NCBI GenBank assembly: GCA_013399895.1 | Contig: VXBA01001686.1 | Coordinates: 248,001 to 312,000, forward strand | Direction of reading: 5' to 3' | DNA: 64,000 nt | Source of the DNA: Serilophus lunatus | Lineage: Eukaryota > Chordata > Aves > Passeriformes > Eurylaimidae | Shown here: in pieces, positions 24,001 through 55,169 of the stretch | Numbering within the stretch: position 1 is the first letter of the stretch | How the letters are laid out: each line of letters starts with the position of its first letter | Notes under the pieces: model-generated | Database searches by the model: none | Seen by the model: the letters and a program-made list of their open reading frames with translations, nothing else | Told to the model about the DNA's origin: nothing | Made by a program: the position numbers and the translations under genes

Positions 24001-27000
24001 ATTTTAAACACTTGGCCAATTCTGTATGGGGATCCTCCAGGGTTTTAAATCTATCTTGTACTATGTAAAAATAGAAGGCTTAAATATAAGCATCATGAAG
24101 AAGTCTGAAGGCCTGGTTCTGGCCACAATATCTGCTTTCAGGCCCTGGCAAGGCAACAGGCTATAAATCACAGCAAATACCAAAATGCAAAATGGTTTTC
24201 ATGGACCACGGTTTCTTCTGAAAGAGATATAAAAACAGTTTTTCACAACTATTGGAAAGTTTATCTGTAGAGTAATCATAATCAGAAAATACTGTGTCAC
24301 CACTAACTCCTGAAAATGTCTCTGTTGAGATAAGAATATCTTCCATTACAGTAGCTAAAATAATAGCCTCTATTTCTCTTTCTGCTTAAAAGTGAAATGT
24401 TAAGCAGAACTCTTGGAGTTTTCAAAGCAATAACACTCTCCAGACTCGTGTGTTGGTTTGGTAAAGTGGTCTCCCATAATATGTATTTTACTTAATGAAA
24501 CATTGTCATTTATTTAATTTGGCTTATGGAAGTAAAACCTCTTGTTACACTTGTTTTTGAACTTCTTGTAGCCCAGTCAGTGTCCACAGATAAGGCAGCT
24601 TCTGGTGAATATCTTCAGAATTGGAGTCAGAAAGTTGGAAAATCCAATCTCAAGAAACAGAATGAAAGATTAGAATGAGATGAATAAGACTGAGGTTAAT
24701 GTCAGTTCTGTTCTACAGCCTCTGTCAAAAATATAAAATGAAGTTCGTTCACACAAAGTGCTGAAGCTTTGGGAATTGCCTTATCAAACAGATAAAACGG
24801 ATTCTTTGCCTCGAAGAATACAACAGGAGAAAGAGGGAAAGTACATTGTGTGCACTTTCAATTGAAAACAGAAAATTATACCAAGGGAGAAAATGGTTGT
24901 CCAGAAAAAGGGATTATTCATATAAATTACATATTTATATGAACTACCTTAACTTCCCATACCAGTAACAGCCACTGTTTGATTTGTGTACAGCCCAGGA
25001 TCTCTGATGAAACAGGATGCAAGTAATGCAGACTCGAATTATTCTTAGCAGCCATGTGGAGTAGCTGGAAAATTAAGCCATGCATCACTTTGAGCAGCAG
25101 AGACCACAGAGTTCTTTTAGTGCGCACTCCTGTTAGATAACTGTGGTTGCAGCTGCACTACAGCTGGTATATTTTATTTAGTTTATATTTGCAGCATTTG
25201 TGGATGATTTCAGAAGGCCTGTGGTAGAGTGGAAGAAGAAAGTCCTTAACTTCTGGAGACTCTCAGTTACTCTCATTCAATTTTATAAAACATCCAAAAT
25301 GAATGGTCAGGGTATTTATTACCTGTACTCTGAACATTTTCTGTTGCAAAGGTTATTAACAAGAAATCAGATTACTTGATGTGAAAATCCAAATGAAGTT
25401 ATAAAAATGGCTACAGACACAGACTGGTGGAGAATGTGCCAAGCAATTGTCAGAATTAATGCAGGGCAGATCAGTTTCCCTGATTAACTGTTTTACTATG
25501 ATCAAATTGAAAAGCAAATTAATCAGAAATAAGAACTCAGTGGGCTAGATTTGCAGTCACAGAAATCCACAACCTGCTGCTGGGGAGTCCCTTCACCAAA
25601 TTACAAAAAACAAACCTGTGACAACAGACCAAGTAAATGAGAGCTCCCAAGACACGGGAAAGAGTATGGACAGTTTAGTGGAAGCTGGTTGTCTCAACCC
25701 TTTAGACATTCGTCTGTGATTAAGAAAACTCCAACAACTGCCTGACTGTCCAGTGCACTGGCAGAGTGCTGAAAGGAAGTGTGCATGATCTTGAGATCAC
25801 TCACACAGAAGAGTAAGAGGCTGCGGTGAGCACAAGAGATAAAGGTGGAATCGATACTTCTGCAAACTTAATAGCTCAGAGACATGAAGAGCATGCAATT
25901 CTACAGCAAAGCATTTCAGAAATGATTTGTTTTAGCCAGAAGGAACTGAATGCCATATTTTCAGAAAACAACAGAAGAGTGTCTCATTCCTTCAGTGCCT
26001 ATATATTTGTTTATGGAGCTATTCCTGCATGCTAGGATGTTGGATGTCTCTGCAGTACTTTTAACCTTCACCAGCAAATGAATTTCAGTTCTGCAGTCCC
26101 GGTGGCATCGCCCTAACTCCATGGCCAGGATTAGGAAGAAAATAAAAAACGCCTTTTTTTTTCCCTTTTACATGGCAATATTCTTCAAGAAATCAAAGAA
26201 TTGGTGCAGAGGAAGCTGTTCTTACCTTCAGATCATCAAATTTTTTCATGTTTTAGGCAGAACTGATATAATGGCTTGTGAAGAATTTTTCTGTTAGTGC
26301 ATCAGTGCTCCCATTCAGAGCAAAGGTTGTTATGTTAAACATATGTGGTCAGATAGTTTCCAGTAGGAAAAGGCTTAAAATAATATCTGAAAGCAGTTTC
26401 AGATTTGCTCTTTGCTGTATTCTACTAGCAAAGAGTAGTGGACCTGCAGTGGAGAAGAGAACCTGCAGCAGCTCTGTAGAAAACCTTGTTGGCAGACAAT
26501 CAGAGATAATCAGAAAGGGACTGGGTATTTAAAAGAAGATTGTATCAAAAAATCAAGGAGAAGTTGTTTGATATTTGCTCCCTTCTCATGTTAATCCATA
26601 CTTCAGTTAAATCAAACACTTGGAACAGCTGTTCAGGTACTGCATCATTCTAACCACCTCTGCTAAGAGCCATATAACTGGGCTGCCTGCTACTCTTACT
26701 TCTTTCATCACAAATGCAAGAGCACAAGCAGCTGATTGTGATGGGTGTCTGGCCGGCATCATTTTGTACAAAAGGACCTAGACAGGAAGAAAGCAAATTG
26801 CAATGCTTGCGGTCATACATGTAAGGGTGAGACAGCTTTTAAAAACATAAAACCAAAGATAATCCTGGTTTTTTTTAGAAAAAAAAAAAAAAAGAGAGGA
26901 AGACTGCAGTAGCACTCAGAGAGCTGGAATGGGCTTGACTCCAACCTATGGTTCTGCACTGAGTATTACTGACACTTGCTGAATGAAATGCTCTGGGTGC

Positions 27001-30000
27001 AAATATTTTTGCTGGCGCAATATGTTATGACTCTATCGCTCACCTTGAAAGAGGAAACTAAAAATGCTTTGATAAATGGTTTTGAAACATTGCCCAGTTT
27101 CACTGGCTTTGTTCTTTTAAGTGTTTGTACCTCTTGCTTCAGCTGCAAAGTTATTTCATCATGTCCTAAAAACACTGCTTTGCAGAGAACTGCAGTATAA
27201 CTAGCTATAAAGTGGAGCACATTGGTCTAACCAGCCAACAGAGAGAGTAGACTTAACAGAAAGTGCTTTATTCTGTTTTGAGGCCAAACATTACAACACA
27301 GCACATTTACACAGCATGACCTTACCTTTACTTCCCAGGGATATATTTGGTGCCGTCTCAGGTTTTCTTTTTTCCTTTGTAGGGCAGACTGGTAAAGCAA
27401 AGCTTTTCTTGCATTGTCCTCTTCTGATGGCATTCTGTACGTTTGGACCCTAGAGCACCACTTAATCTCCTCTGAGGCTTGGCTTCACTTGGTTTTCACA
27501 CTTCTGTATGGTAGTGATTTCTGGTGCCATTTACCCCTCCCTGAGTTCTGTCCAGCACAGGTTAGCACATTCACAGGTCTCTGAGGAAAACCAGTTTCAT
27601 ACTCAGCAAGAAGCTGCAACTTCTCTCCAAGTTCCTGTAGCACTGGCAGCCACAGACTTATTCAACATGTTCAGTGATGAGCTCTCACCTACCTGTGGGA
27701 TCAAAGATCTTGGGCAGATCTTTGCGTTTGAGTTCTCTGTAGTGGTTTTACAAAGGGAATGACAAGACACTTGTCACAAAACTACATACCTTTCTTATTA
27801 TATCACTGTTTAAGAAACCGTCTTCATGCCTTTCTGAATGCTCAGCTGTACAAATGACACTCCTCCTTCGATTAGGCTGAGGAGATAAAAAAGCTGTATC
27901 ATTAAGTGGGAGCAGTAACAAAGAACACAAAACAGACCAGTTAGCTTTGCTCGCTGAAACACACGTGAACTGGCTGGCAGTGCACCCTTTCATAGTTGAG
28001 ACTGAGCCATATTTCCTCCCAAGGAAGACACTCCTAGATCAAGCTCAGAAACACCTGTGCAGAGCAGGATGAGGAGATTTAGTGAAGTTATTGGCAAATC
28101 AAGAGTCTTAGCATTTGCAGTGTATGTTTTGGACTATGCCTGTTGAAGTGCAATAAAATGTAATGCAATGTGTTTATTGATTTCTTCTTTTCTGTGAAAA
28201 ATTATTTTCTCTTGCCTCAGTAAAATGGTAATCAAATAAATCCAAAATTTTGCTTTCTTAGGTGTTGCATGCAAAGCACTTTCTGATGTTACAAAACTTT
28301 GAGCGTGTAGAGGAGTCTTATCTAATAGCTACTGATTGCATATACCCTTTCTTTGTGCTGGGCTATTTTTCCTTTTCTCCAGTTTGGAAACTGATTTTTC
28401 TGTGGTTGTGAGGGGATCATCTTTATTTCACTTAGAGGCCTGCCAATGTGGAAAATATTTCATAAGTTTTTTTTAGTTTTAAAATCTAAAATACAAAGAA
28501 AGTTTACCAAAAAACTCTTAGTGCTCAAGCCCCTAAACACAAGCAAGCTCAGCTGTAACCACACAGTTACTCCTTCCAGTTTCAATGGTAGCTTCTTTCA
28601 CTCTTAGAGTGCACACAATGTCTTCATAAACTGCAACAACCTGGAGTAAATTTCCGAAATCAAAAACAAGTTAAGCAAAACAAGATTTGTCCTTGAAACA
28701 AAAATATGGGTTTAAAGCAAATGTGAAAACTGAATCTAAGCCCCAGTTACCCTAGGGAGTCCGACCCCAAGGAATGCCGTGCAAACACAGGCTCCCAGTA
28801 CACGAGTCAGCAGACATGAACTTCAGGAAACCCACAGAGCTCTGCTCCCAGCACTGAGCTGATGTTGCCAACACAGTAGAGCAAGGATGTTACGCAGCAT
28901 TCTATAACTAACCGTTCAAGGTTTGGGAGTTATTAAACCCTTGAAATGCTGACAGTGGAAATGAACGTTAGGTATTACACCTCAAGGAGGCAGGGTTATG
29001 TGTAAGGCACTGTCACCTTCCCACTTGTCTCTCTCTGCCCTCACTGTGTGGCAGAGTGCCAGTTCTGCTCATGTGCCTCCCCCATCTCTCTGTTCTGTCT
29101 TAGCCACATCTACCTTGGGATTACTTTTTGTACCTCCCCTGAAAAAGCAGTTGACAGAAAGTTCTTATGGTACCTTCTTGCCTCTCTCTCAGTCTACTTT
29201 TCGTTTACAACAAAATGACTTTCCAATTTAAGACTGGAGGAAGTGTCAAGGTGAAGTAGAAGAATATTCTGGATATAAAAGAAAATACCTGGTGAAATAA
29301 ATACACAGACACTACTTTCAGGGCTGCAACTGTAAGTACTGCTTCTATTACTCCCCGGAATGAAGAAAGAGTGGAGCACTCCAGAGGAAAATAGCTATGT
29401 CTGCAGGCTGGAAGAAAGAAACTGTTAATGCTTTTTACAGTAACAGTGAAACTGAGGAACTACTTTCTGTCTAAAGCCTTGAAATCTGCTTCAGATAAGA
29501 AAGGAACCAGCACTGTATGCATGGGAACATGTTAATACACCAGTGGATTAAATTATATAAAATTGAGTACAAAACTAAAGTTCAAAATAATCACTTTTTG
29601 ATAATTTAGGTTCTTACTATTCTAAACTAGTGTTTTGGTTAGATACAACCTACAATTATTCCTGAGGATATACAATGTCTCAGTTTGCTATCTGAAAAAG
29701 AAGACTGCTTCCATCTGCAGTTATGGCTCAGTACGTACGTTAATAAATATGCTTTAAAAATAATTATGACTCTATCATAAATAGAAAAAAATATTATTTG
29801 AAAAATAACAGTCTGGTGACCCTTGATTCTGTGCAGCCTTTCATCCTTACGAACACTACACACAGGCACAGAGATGTGCTGTCAGGGAGATGCTCACTGT
29901 AGCACATACTAATGCATATATCCCCGCACATGCCTGATGCAATAGCTCCTTCTCACAGAAATGTAAGGAGTCTTCTTGAAGCACTGGTCTAGATAATGGC

Positions 30001-33000
30001 TTGTTTCGTTCAGGTGAATCTTATCGATTAAAAGCAATTTTAAAAATTATCAAAAATAGGCTCCAGAGAAAGCAATACACTGACTTACTTTTATAGTTCA
30101 CATCCATTGATGCAAACTGAGAAGCATTTGCTTTGTCCCAGTCTGAGCACACACACAGCAGTCTGTGCTTCTCAAGGTGACTTTCACCACCAAGAGAGAT
30201 GACACCTGCTTCTTTTCAGAAGCATTCACTGCATCCTTTGAAAATCTGTCCTCCAAAGGACACAGATGTTGGGACACTAGCTGAGGCAAGGCATATTTGG
30301 ATTACAGCTGGCAGGCTGTATTCTAACTAACATTTGATGAAAAGAAAAAAAAAAAGCTACCACTAAGAAATGTGGAAAGAAACCCACAGTGAACAGTGTT
30401 AAATGTGAATTCTTTGGTTTTGTCACTTTTAACTTTGATTTAGCTACTTTATCCAGGATATAAGAAAATGTTAGGGCAGGAGTGGTTTTGGAATTAAGGA
30501 AGCTCCTTATTCTGGACATGCTAAGGAACGCACTTTGGTGTCATTTCCAGATGCTATGGGTGATGGTGGCTGAGGAAGTACAGGTGTCCCCTGACCTCAG
30601 CAGTGGGTAACGGGGAATATCTGCCCTTCTAAATTTCATGAGACATATTTGCTCTCATGTAGGAAACATTTTCTTTGTCTACAGCCAGCCTTTAAAACTC
30701 GAGTCATAAGAATTGTCCCATTGACTTAATTGAATTTCTAGAGCTGAGTAAGGACTATGAATTTTGGCCCCAATCTAGAAAAAACGAGTATTAAAGTGTC
30801 ATAAACAGAAACTAATATAACATCCTGCTGTTGAACTCTTTGGGGGACTGTTATAGGCCATTTATACCCTAGCTGTCCTTCCTCCCCTGCTTTCCAGGGT
30901 TAAACTGCTGCTGTCAGAGACAGATCCTCTGCTCCATTCCATGCCATTTCTTGACACTTACATACAGATTGAAAAGAAAACATGAAAGAAAACACAACAC
31001 ATCCTGGGAAAAAATCTTTTCCCAAAGATTGTGACTTCTTTTGCTAGGAAAATGGGAGCAGTCTCCTTGGAAGAAAAATGAGGGAGTGTCTGTGTTGTCT
31101 TTCAGAAAAGAATTTCAAATCCTGCTGAATGTTTTGGACTGCATGCAGCCTTTCCCTTAATTCCCAGGCCACTGCCTGCCTTTGACCAGGAGGCTGGTTA
31201 GGAAAAAGCAATGGCCTCTGTGAGAAAACAAAAAACCCCCAGTATATATCTCCAGCTAAAAATAGTATTCATAGGTCTCTTCTGCCTCATGGCCTGTTGT
31301 CTTATCATGCTGCCTAGTATAGCATGAAATTGGGAAAAGTGGTATCCATTAATATAATGTGTTTAAATTTTAGGAACAGGTGACCGGTAATAACAGAAGG
31401 ACCCAAAGCTCTGAGCTGGCAAGGACAGGCTACAAGATGTTTCACTTTCGCTGCTTCTCAGGGACGGGCTCCTCTTAAAAGCAGTCAGGTGGGGAATGTG
31501 GAACCAGTTGTCAGTCTGTTCATGTCAATGATCACTTTGCTAATGTAGTCAGTCCAACTTCTTACTCCCACACTGCAATTTTTTTTGTGGGTTGCTTATC
31601 CCGCAGTTTTCCTGTTGGTTACCTGTACTATCTTATGTACAATGCTAATTCTGGGGATCTGGGAGGAGCTTAACATGGGAAGTGCCTAAGTCTGCTTTGT
31701 CCAATGTGCCTTCTTCCCTGAGAGCTTAATGAACACAGCCTGGGTCCACTACCACCACCTCAGACTGTAGAGACATCGTTAATGCTGCCTTTTCTAGCAC
31801 CCTGCCAGTTTGCTTTCACCCTGCTAGGTTTTATTCTTATTCTTTGCTAAGTGTGACACCCTTCTACAATTTATTTTCAGCCTTTTTTTTTTTTTTTGAG
31901 GAAAAGAGGTTTATGTGAATGCCCAGTTTCAGCCAAATTTGGCAGAATACCACATCCAAAGATAACAACACTGAACACACTTTGTGGAAATCAGCAGCCC
32001 AGTAGATGATAGTGGTCCAAAGAAGTGTCCCTGTCTAAAGAGAGACAGGCCAAACCCGGCTGAACCACGTGGCAGCAGTCAGCTGGCCAACTACACATGC
32101 ACTACTACAGCACAAGACATCTCCCACACTCTGTTGGGGTGTCACGGTGATCTTGAATGGTGCTAGAGACATTATGGGGAGGCAAGAAACAACCTTCTGA
32201 GATAACTGCCTTCATTAATTCAGCTGATCACAGATACATCTGCTTGTTGGGTTTTTTAACTCTGATGCTCCTACTTCTGGATCTCATGTTTGCATCTTCT
32301 GCGTGAGATTTATTCTTCCTTATTTATCTCTGGTCAATATCTCTCCTTCTATATTCCCTGGGCTTCTTTAGGCTTTATGGACTCCTTTATTTGTCACTTC
32401 AGTTAAGGAGTTAACAAAATCCATGGTCTGACAGCCTGTCTGTTTTGGAGATACCACAGCAAATGGAACAGGAGCACAGACTAGTCACCTTCTTTTTCAA
32501 GCTGTCAAAGACACTAAAGGGGATATAGTGAGAGGTAAGAACAGTTGTGTATGAGAGATGGATTAAAATAAAACACAAACCCACTGCTATCGGATATCTT
32601 GGGACCATTGCAATGCTCAGCTACAATGAATGTATTACAGAAAGGTCTAAGATGACTGAAAATGGAAAATTCAGGAAATTTGACCACTCATGTTCTCCCT
32701 CCCCCTGCCACCAACACCCAAAAACCCCCAAGCCTAAAATCAACCAAAGAAAAACACGGCTCTGTAGATTCCCCCCTCTGCCTAATTTGAAAACTAGAAC
32801 GGAAAGCAGTCACCCAAGAGTGTTCTGTGCAACATTTGTGCACACACTTTTGTGCCATTCATTCTCAGTATGAAGAACAGATATTCCTCCACGGCGCTCT
32901 TCATCAGCCTGAGACAACATCTATTCTGATTGGAGTAGGGGCAACACAGCAGCAGGAAAACAGCAGTGAGAGTTAAATAGCTCACCATCTCTCCCGTTCA

Positions 33001-33384
33001 AGTTTATCCATAGCAATTGGGCCCTCCAGGACGTGCTCCAGTCAGACTAACTGATGGCAGCATATAACAGTGTGATTTAAAGGCGAGGAACAAGTGGTTA
33101 CCCAGCAGTTCCTGACTGGTAAGCCATGTCTTACAGCTCAGAACAATCCCTGAGCCCAGGGGAATCCGCTCCCCTGCACCCACCCCAGTCCAAAAGGCCT
33201 CAGGTGGACGTTTCCATGTTTGAGGGCTCGCTCTTATGAGCAAAAGCGGTGGAGAACACGCTGATGTGACACCTGCCTGGGCCAGGATGGAGTTTGTTTG
33301 ATCAGTACTAGAGCATTAACTTAGTGTTTTAGAGTGTTATTCTTGCTGAGAATTCTATCAGGCCAGGAGCGAGGAGATGCCCAA

Positions 33385-33406
33385 GGGTGGGGGACAGGGA
33401 GGGGGG
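33385..33406 (+). other. G-quadruplex-type motif upstream of METAP2
   Basis: Four G-runs of three or more are separated by loops of one and three bases (GGG-T-GGGGG-ACA-GGG-A-GGGGGG). The motif lies about 0.72 kb upstream of the METAP2 start codon. It is a sequence pattern only; folding is inferred. Confidence 0.6.
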
Positions 33407-34123
33407 AGATGGAAGCCAGGAGCTGGCCCCAGTGAGGTACAAGGCGTCACCAGTTTTCCCAAGCAAAGACCTGTCTACAGAAGCATTTTAAAACATAGCT
33501 ATGGAAGACAAGGCTCATTTTTAACCTTTATATGTTATAAATTATATTGACACTATATTATATATACTATAAATACGTGTGAAAATACACCAATGAGGAA
33601 AAAAAGTATTTTTCAGCCAGCATGGTTATATCAGTAGAAAACTTGTGAAAAGTATAAACTCAGTAAACGAATTGCAAGAATTAGGCTGATGTAACGACCC
33701 ATCAGTGACCGCTGGTAATACCGGCATTTCACCTTGGTTTTCTAGACAGTGATGGAAACGGGACAAGGCAGTGCCCTCTACCACGTGTTAAAACCTTCCC
33801 TTTTTCGCTCCATGTGACTCGGAACAAGCCATTTTTTCCGTGCATTACTTTCCTTCCACACACGCGCGCCTGGAACTTTGTGACTTAAAACTCGCTCAGC
33901 GCACTTCGAGCTGTAAAACCTCCACAACCTGCGAGCGGGTCCCAGGCCAGGCGTCCCTGCTGGTGGGAGGGGGGCGCAGCTCCGGATCCCCGCGGGGGTT
34001 TTTCCCCGGCGGCGCTTTCCGGCCGCTCCCGCCCCCTCTCCCCCCGCGGCCCCGCCCCGCGGTCCCGTCGTGCCGCGCGCGCAGCCCCGGCCCCGGCGCC
34101 GTGCCCGCCTGGCTGCGCGCGAC

Positions 34124-50910
<16,787 letters not shown>

Positions 50911-51357
50911 ACTCAAAGCCACCTCAGCACCTTTGTACTCCAGGCTTTGTCAGAACATACTATGCCAGAATTAATTTGCAAACATATTGTCGGTTTTAAC
51001 AGTGGACTGATGTTAATACTTTCCATGTTTGGAAAGGAAGGAATCTAAGGCAAGTCTTCTAATTGTAACTAACCATGGGAAAAAGCTTTCAGGCCTTTAG
51101 AAATATTTCAAAAGTTACTTATTTTTTCTGTTCAGGGAAATGCTATAAAGCTCAATTTTTAGTTTGGAATGAGTTATACATTTTGTTCTGAACATTTATG
51201 ATAAAAGATGCTTTTCAAATATTTATATGACCATATTCCTACTTGAATGCTTTGAATGACTACACCTGATTTCTGCGCCCCAGCCCTCTATGATATTGCC
51301 TTTTAAACTTCCTGGAATCCATTTTGTAAAAAATAAAGACAAATTTTCAAATCTAAA
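50911..51357 (+). other. METAP2: METAP2 3' UTR (short form)
   Basis: Sequence from the stop codon to about 20 bases after the first AATAAA. A longer 3' UTR is possible, because further AATAAA sites occur at 53,241, 53,719 and 53,959. Which one is used cannot be told from sequence. Confidence 0.5.
51332..51337 (+). terminator. METAP2: Candidate METAP2 poly(A) signal
   Basis: First canonical AATAAA after the METAP2 stop codon, 422 bases downstream, in A+T-rich sequence. It is the most proximal candidate; use is inferred. Confidence 0.5.
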
Positions 51358-54300
51358 AATACATATACTTTTTAGAAGTCTGGTTATGATTCTGGTCAGG
51401 AGTCTGCTGGGAAACTACTCTATTAAATATTTTACAAACTTGATTGCCATTTCTTGTGTTGAAACTGGACCTGTCTTACCCCTCATATGAGACTTGGCCT
51501 CTCACTGCTTGTTTAAATAGTCTTGTCAGTGCTGGGATACAGGGCAAGAAGTCATAAACACTTTACAGGACAAAATGTGACAAGTTCAGTAAAGGTGTGG
51601 GGTGTGTTTTTGAGCGTGCCAGTCTTCAGTTTAGACTTAAGCTGTATTAGAACATGTCAAATGCATCTGGTGGTCTCAGCTGCTGTTACCAGCAACGTGC
51701 AACTTGAGGCTGAAGTCAACTGTGAATTTCAGTATATGTCCCTACATAATCTTTGCCATTGGCATGCACTCTTCCATGGAGTCAAATTTCACATAATTCC
51801 CAGTTCACATTTGACCAGACAAGTTATAGGGACAACAATAACATTAATTTATTTTGGAATGTTAAAAGTAATTTCTTACAGGCAAACTAATCTGAGTATT
51901 TGATGTTTTCTTGACATGAGGTCATCTGTCTTCCTGCTGCAGTGGATCTGACTGTTTAATCTCATTTGTAAAGGTAAATTAAATCCCGTGGCTCTTCAGG
52001 CCTGTATGCAATATGTCTTCCAGTGCTGTATCTTTACCTCATGACTTGCACATTAAAATTTTAAATAGTTACTGGTGATAAAAGTCACAGCTTTGTTAAT
52101 AGGCCAATATCAGTGCCTTAAACATAACTGCTTAGGGAACAGGGACACTTTACCTGCTTCTTTATAGTCACAGCCTCTGTCTTCTATAGAGTTCTTACTA
52201 ATTCAGAAGTATCAGTTCTTTTCTTCTCTGTATTTAGGTAAAAGCTGCATTTTTGTCCTTTGAAGTCTGAGTATGTGAGCTGTAGTTTAGAGGGAGCAGT
52301 GTTAGGTACTACCTACAGTTTAAAAATAATAGACACTCATGGGGTTGTTTTTTCCCCCAATTGTAAGTATTGTCTGAAGTCAGTACTGGTTGAGCTTGCA
52401 GAAATGGTTGAAATGGGATACTGAAACATGTATTTCTGTTGCTACTGTTTGGAAATCTTTGCATCCAAGCAATTAATTTTAAGTAATTTTTTGACTGTGG
52501 TCATGTGTGTCTCAGCTTCCAGACAGACAGTAGCTAATGTACCTGCTTGTACATTGCAGAGTAAAAGCTGACACTTGAAAGAACCTGTGGTGATGTTGCT
52601 GGGTACATTACCTGCTGCTATCTTTATTTATGTTACCAAGACCATACTGTTCATGCACTTCTTGACATGATGCAAACAGTTTCTTGTAGAATGGATGGCT
52701 TCCAGCTCACCTGTTTTTGTAATGAGCCTGGTTACTACAAATTCTGGTAGAACAACTAAGACAAATCTGCTTCAGTTCTTGGCTGCTTATCTGCTGTTTC
52801 CAGACTTCTCCCTAGAAAGTCTCGTTTAGTAGTAGCTTGGTGGCACTTGACATTGTTTCTACAGCTTAAGGATTTGTTAACTTTAGGCTGATGGTTTAAG
52901 AACACTTGATTTTACAGATCAATGAATGTGTTTTCCTCCCTTTGTCTTTTCCTTTACCTGAACGTACTGGGAAGACCCAAACTAGCAGAGCTAGTTTGGA
53001 CTATGGCCTCTTCTAACTTTTTAATGTAGTGGCTGTTTGTTAAGTCACGCGTGAAAGGTCATAATCATGCATAGCGAGCTGTAGGGGAAATGCCTCAGAA
53101 AAATCCTTGCAGAGTATGATGACTGTTGTCCTTAAATGTAATTGGGTGTGTCTGGATGCACGCTTCCCATGCTGCTGGCCCTTCTGCATTCACCTCTGGC
53201 AGTATAGAAGGCAAGTCCTATTCTATCTCCTTGTTAAAATAATAAATTTCCTACTGCTTTCATCTTACAGCTGCCTTTTCCTGTTGCTGTGTTAGTTCTA
53301 AACTCCTGGCCATGCCCTCTGATAACTGGACTCTGCTCCTTTGTCACTTGACAAAATCAAGAGATGAGGATCATAATGCATCTTGTATGTACGGAACCAG
53401 AAATGGTGATGTTTATTGGATGCGAGAACCTACTTTCCAGGGTTTTTCTTTCACACAGACCTTATAACACACACACATCATTGGAGCACGTACAGCTTGA
53501 TCTTGTGTGGTGGGTCCTTTTGATGAAGAAGGCTATGGATTTTCCTAACCAGGAACCTAATTTTAGACTCAAACAAAATGTTTCTCCCCTTAGATGTGGC
53601 TAAGACACAGCTGGTGGGTACAGACAGAGCCCTTCCATGAAGAGGAAGTCTTTCATGGAGGGATGGATTTGGTCATCTCTGTTTCTGAAAGCTGCTGTAG
53701 CTTGGGTACTTAATGGAAAATAAAAAAAATCTTGTTAAAACTACAGGGACTTTGCACCTAGAAGCCAGATGCTGCTGCTTTATTGAAAAGGCAGTAGTAC
53801 TGAAAGTCACAGGTTCCCTTTTGAAAACTTCCTCTCCTTGTGCGTCAATAGTAGATTTCCTTGGATTTTTGCACTTCACACTTGGCTAAGAAATGCCACC
53901 TTACAAAAAAAGATCAGGGTTTTCTCTTTTATAATGGCAGATTTAATTAAAAAATGGAAATAAAGTTGTTGCTGAGTGGCATTTGTAAGGAATATCCCCT
54001 ACTTCAGCCTCCAGCTTGTGAAATAAGGAACCACTGCTGGCTTTGTGAAGCTGCTGTGCCACCCCATGGCTTGCAAGGGACATGGTGTTTTAAAGGTGAG
54101 TATAACTGTAACTTCTCAAAGAAGAGGCTGAAATAGGACAGTGGGAGGGTTATAGTGAGAAAAATGCCGCTGTCTTCCAATGTCATTGTGTCATGTTCAC
54201 TTTAGTGTAAGAGAATAATCCCCGTATGGCAGAACAGTACAAAACCAGAGTAGGATGGTAAGCAGCTCAATGAAGTGATGTGTAAACGTAACTGGAATTT

Positions 54301-55169
54301 GTTCACTTGATTTTTACAGGTGGTGTTTGGAGATAAGAATAATTTTGCCAAAACCTACTTACTTCAAATACTGTTTTTACAACAAGGAAGAAGATAGGCT
54401 TTTTGTAGTTAATAATTTCCCAGTATTGCGCACTTCCAACTTTTTTGTACTTCATTCAGTGGAACATCAGTGGACATTCAGTGGAACATCAATCAGCTGT
54501 CCAGAATTGAAGGTGGGCAGTATGCTTTCCTCAGACATTGATAGAATAACGCTTTTGCCAAATGATTTTACAAAGGTGTGTTTAGAGATAAAGACCATGT
54601 AACTTCAAAAAAGTATGGCATGCTTTGAAGCAGGTTGTGTTTTTATAAGAATTAGACATAGTAATTTTTTTCCACGAGGATTCAAGAGGCAGTTTTGTTT
54701 TTGTAATTTTGAATGTTTCAGTATTTCTAATGTAAAAGAAAAAAAAAAGTACTGTACTATGACACTTTTGTGATTTTTGACCTGTGTTTTGGCCGTAACA
54801 GGCACCCAACTCTTGTAACTCATAGTGATACTAGCTTTGCTTTGTATTTATACTGATGCTACTTCTCTCTTTTACAAAGCTACAGTGCTTTAGGAAAAAA
54901 TGGCACTTCGTAGGCTAGTCAGCAGATAAGTAAACCACTTGCCTAGTTGTTTCTGTAGTGTCTGCTTCCCTAGTTTTTGAAATTACAATTTTTTTCTTTC
55001 AGTAAGGCCAAATTTCTGAATCCCTTAAACTGGAGAGAGCTACAAACAAACTTTATTTACCACTAGATAAAAGTGGGTTTAGAATGCATAAGCGACTAGA
55101 AGCTGGTATTTTTCTCTTTAAGATGAGGCTGCTTTGACCTCCGTGCTGTGTCCCAGTGATCTCTCAGAG
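51358..55169. other. METAP2 distal 3' region / convergent spacer
   Basis: No gene is seen. It contains alternative AATAAA signals on the plus strand (53,241-53,246; 53,719-53,724; 53,959-53,964) and a 22-bp tandem doublet at 54,453-54,492. It could be partly long METAP2 3' UTR. Confidence 0.55.
54453..54492 (+). repeat. 22-bp tandem duplication
   Basis: cattcagtggaacatcagtg followed by ga, then cattcagtggaacatcaatc: two adjacent copies with a period of 22 bp and one difference in the overlap. It is a local duplication in the convergent spacer. Confidence 0.85.

Larger units (their letters stand above)
20263..33840. other. Intergenic DNA; mostly no supported gene
   Basis: A long A+T-rich stretch without a gene I can support. 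The exception worth reading is the frame at 20,784-21,047, listed separately. Poly(A) runs occur at about 26,880-26,894 and a poly(T) run at about 31,884-31,898. An A/T-only-like block lies at about 33,530-33,575, just before the METAP2 promoter region. No RNA gene or clear transposon was recognised. Confidence 0.55.

Noticed and set aside
25826..26035. 69-codon plus-strand frame with mixed polar composition
   Set aside because: It has no splice context, no recognisable motif and no neighbouring exon, and its length is within chance in A+T-rich DNA.
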